Origin: Chitinispirillaceae bacterium
GTDB lineage: Bacteria > Fibrobacterota > Chitinivibrionia > Chitinivibrionales > Chitinispirillaceae
Assembly: GCA_016926315.1 (NCBI GenBank)
Contig: JAFGOU010000288.1
Span: 1-15,858, forward strand
DNA: 15,858 nucleotides
Reading direction: 5' to 3'
Below, one piece after another: positions 14,726 through 15,858 of this stretch; the first letter of the stretch is position 1; each line of letters opens with the position of its first letter. The notes below the pieces were generated by a model, which was not told the DNA's origin, searched no databases, and saw only the letters and a program-made list of their open reading frames with translations. The translations under genes and the position numbers were made by a program.

Positions 14726-15805
14726 TTAAAAAGCGTGCGGCCCGTGCGCACCGATGGTGAAAATCAACATTGCCTTCAGTTCATTTATAGCGTTGATGTT
14801 GTCCATATCGCTCATAACGCGCCGGTATTCGAACTTGAATTCTGAAAATTCCGACGGCTGGAACGAAACTCCGGAGCTGACGCTATTGAATGTTTCACCT
14901 GTGTTTAGCGGGTCGCCTGAGTAATCATACAGGCAGGTGGCGTACCATCGTTTCAAAAACTGCAGCTTGCCCAGCACGAAGAACCCGGTCGACGGATGGA
15001 TCGATACGTTTGCGCTTGAATCAGCGGTCTCGCGGCGGCTGTGATATACTTCGCTCCACAGAGTAAATGCACGTTCAAGCGGAAACATGGAGTGCTTCCA
15101 CTGGAAAATAAGGTTGGCGCCGTACGCCGTCGAAAAAAGCGACAGGTCAGCAGTTGAATTGTTCCGACCCCGCGCAAAGGAAAACCCGGCTTCCAACGTG
15201 CGGTACCCGCCAAGTTCAAAGAAATTCTTCATGTGACCCAGGTACAGGAGATCGCGCGTTTGAGCGCCATTAAACGCGGTCGTATTGCTGCCGTTCAGCA
15301 CCATTCCAATGATTTCGTGATACGTGGGCATGAACGGTAGCAATTCCGACAGCGCGACGCCAGATTCATTGAGTCCCTCCTCACCGAAAAGCCTTTCCCA
15401 GGAGAGCGGCATATTGATCACGGGCAACGCATGTCCGTGCACCGTGTTCCATTTACCGAAAGGAGTCTTAAATTTCCCGATTCGCGCTTTAAGGCCTGCG
15501 GGGAGGGTCATGCTCTCTATATACGCTTCCTCGAAATCGGCCTGTTTATCGCTGAACGCAATAACGAGTTCCGCCTTGAAATATGGGTCGACAGAAGCGT
15601 AAAGATCCAGATCACCACCGTGGAAAAGCAGTTCGTGCGGATGAAAGAGCGAAGGATCGTCGCTTGTCGACGCCCCGAATTCTCCTACCGCCGCCATGGC
15701 AGGGTTCATTTTCGAAGGACTGAGCGCTTCTGAATGTCCCTGTGTTGCGGTGAGACACAAAACCCCAAAGATGGAAAACCATAGTTGTCGATTCTTTGTT
15801 TTCAT
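14726..15805 (-). CDS. Outer-membrane beta-barrel linked to metal uptake
   Basis: The 359-residue protein has a signal peptide ending near residue 25 (TQGHS/EA) and a C-terminal phenylalanine (HGPHAF), the usual end of outer-membrane barrels. Alternating strands run throughout, for example YFKAELVIAFSD, TLEAGFSFARG and SEFKFEYRRVMSD. GLKARIGKFKTPFGKWN resembles OprP/OprO-like porins, and MPLSWERLFGEEGLNESG is a strong motif seen in barrels coded near metal transporters. Histidines cluster at the N-terminal region (FHPHELLFHGG), in VHGHALP and at the C-terminus, which suits metal binding. AAGGAGG lies 5 bases before the start. It is the first gene of the operon in the window. Passage of zinc or another metal through the outer membrane is inferred from context. 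Confidence 0.8.
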   Translation of the reverse strand: MKTKNRQLWFSIFGVLCLTATQGHSEALSPSKMNPAMAAVGEFGASTSDDPSLFHPHELLFHGGDLDLYASVDPYFKAELVIAFSDKQADFEEAYIESMTLPAGLKARIGKFKTPFGKWNTVHGHALPVINMPLSWERLFGEEGLNESGVALSELLPFMPTYHEIIGMVLNGSNTTAFNGAQTRDLLYLGHMKNFFELGGYRTLEAGFSFARGRNNSTADLSLFSTAYGANLIFQWKHSMFPLERAFTLWSEVYHSRRETADSSANVSIHPSTGFFVLGKLQFLKRWYATCLYDYSGDPLNTGETFNSVSSGVSFQPSEFSEFKFEYRRVMSDMDNINAINELKAMLIFTIGAHGPHAF

Positions 15806-15858
15806 TTATACCTCCTTGCAAGCGAATAAGCAATTTGTTTTGCACGTTCAAAATGACC
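15806..15858 (-). promoter_or_regulatory. Leader of the metal-uptake operon (partial)
   Basis: It contains AAGGAGG for the barrel gene and a weak inverted repeat, GCAA/TTGC at 15830-15843. No clear Zur or Fur box and no certain promoter boxes are visible before the window ends, so any upstream ATPase gene would lie outside. Confidence 0.4.

Noticed and set aside
15806..15858. Zur or Fur box before the metal operon
   Set aside because: Only a weak GCAA/TTGC repeat is visible; nothing matches a known box convincingly.

Overview
The window looks like a chromosomal segment from a Fibrobacterota-type (Fibrobacter/Chitinispirillum-like) plant-polysaccharide degrader. This rests on a regulator resembling the TIGR02147 family, which is typical of that phylum, on secreted xylan-active enzymes that mostly end in modules resembling type IX secretion (T9SS) sorting domains, and on a Gram-negative outer-membrane barrel. 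The assignment is an inference from protein character, because no rRNA or other phylogenetic marker is present.

Positions 1-2230: the 3' part of a TIGR02147-like two-HTH regulator, coupled by an ATGA overlap to a predicted lipoprotein with Ig-like folds and a C-terminal CBM11/CIA30-like beta-sandwich. A possible 50-codon ORF is coupled to that by a GTGA overlap. Positions 2258-9858: five co-directional secreted enzymes that together fit glucuronoarabinoxylan breakdown. They are a GH10 endoxylanase, a GH30_8-type glucuronoxylanase, a GH51 arabinofuranosidase, a CE15 glucuronoyl esterase of the fungal-like type, and a CE6-like acetylxylan esterase. The first cuts the backbone, the second cuts at glucuronic-acid-decorated sites, the third removes arabinose, the fourth cleaves the ester between glucuronic acid and lignin, and the fifth removes acetyl groups. 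A hairpin plus T-run directly follows the last stop codon.

Positions 9894-12114: an AT-richer accessory island with minus-strand genes only: a Doc-type toxin with an AbrB/MazE-like antitoxin, a 23-codon gene remnant and a 60-residue protein with four cysteine pairs. In gene direction each of these three units is followed by an imperfect hairpin delimited by CAAC and GTTG, which is the layout of integron cassettes with attC sites. No integrase is visible, so at most this is an integrase-less attC cluster (a CALIN). This is the most unusual part of the window.

Positions 12115-15858: a minus-strand metal-uptake operon encoding an outer-membrane beta-barrel, a zinc/manganese-type substrate-binding protein and a ZnuB-like permease, followed by a small unrelated lipoprotein gene. 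No transporter ATPase gene is present in the window.
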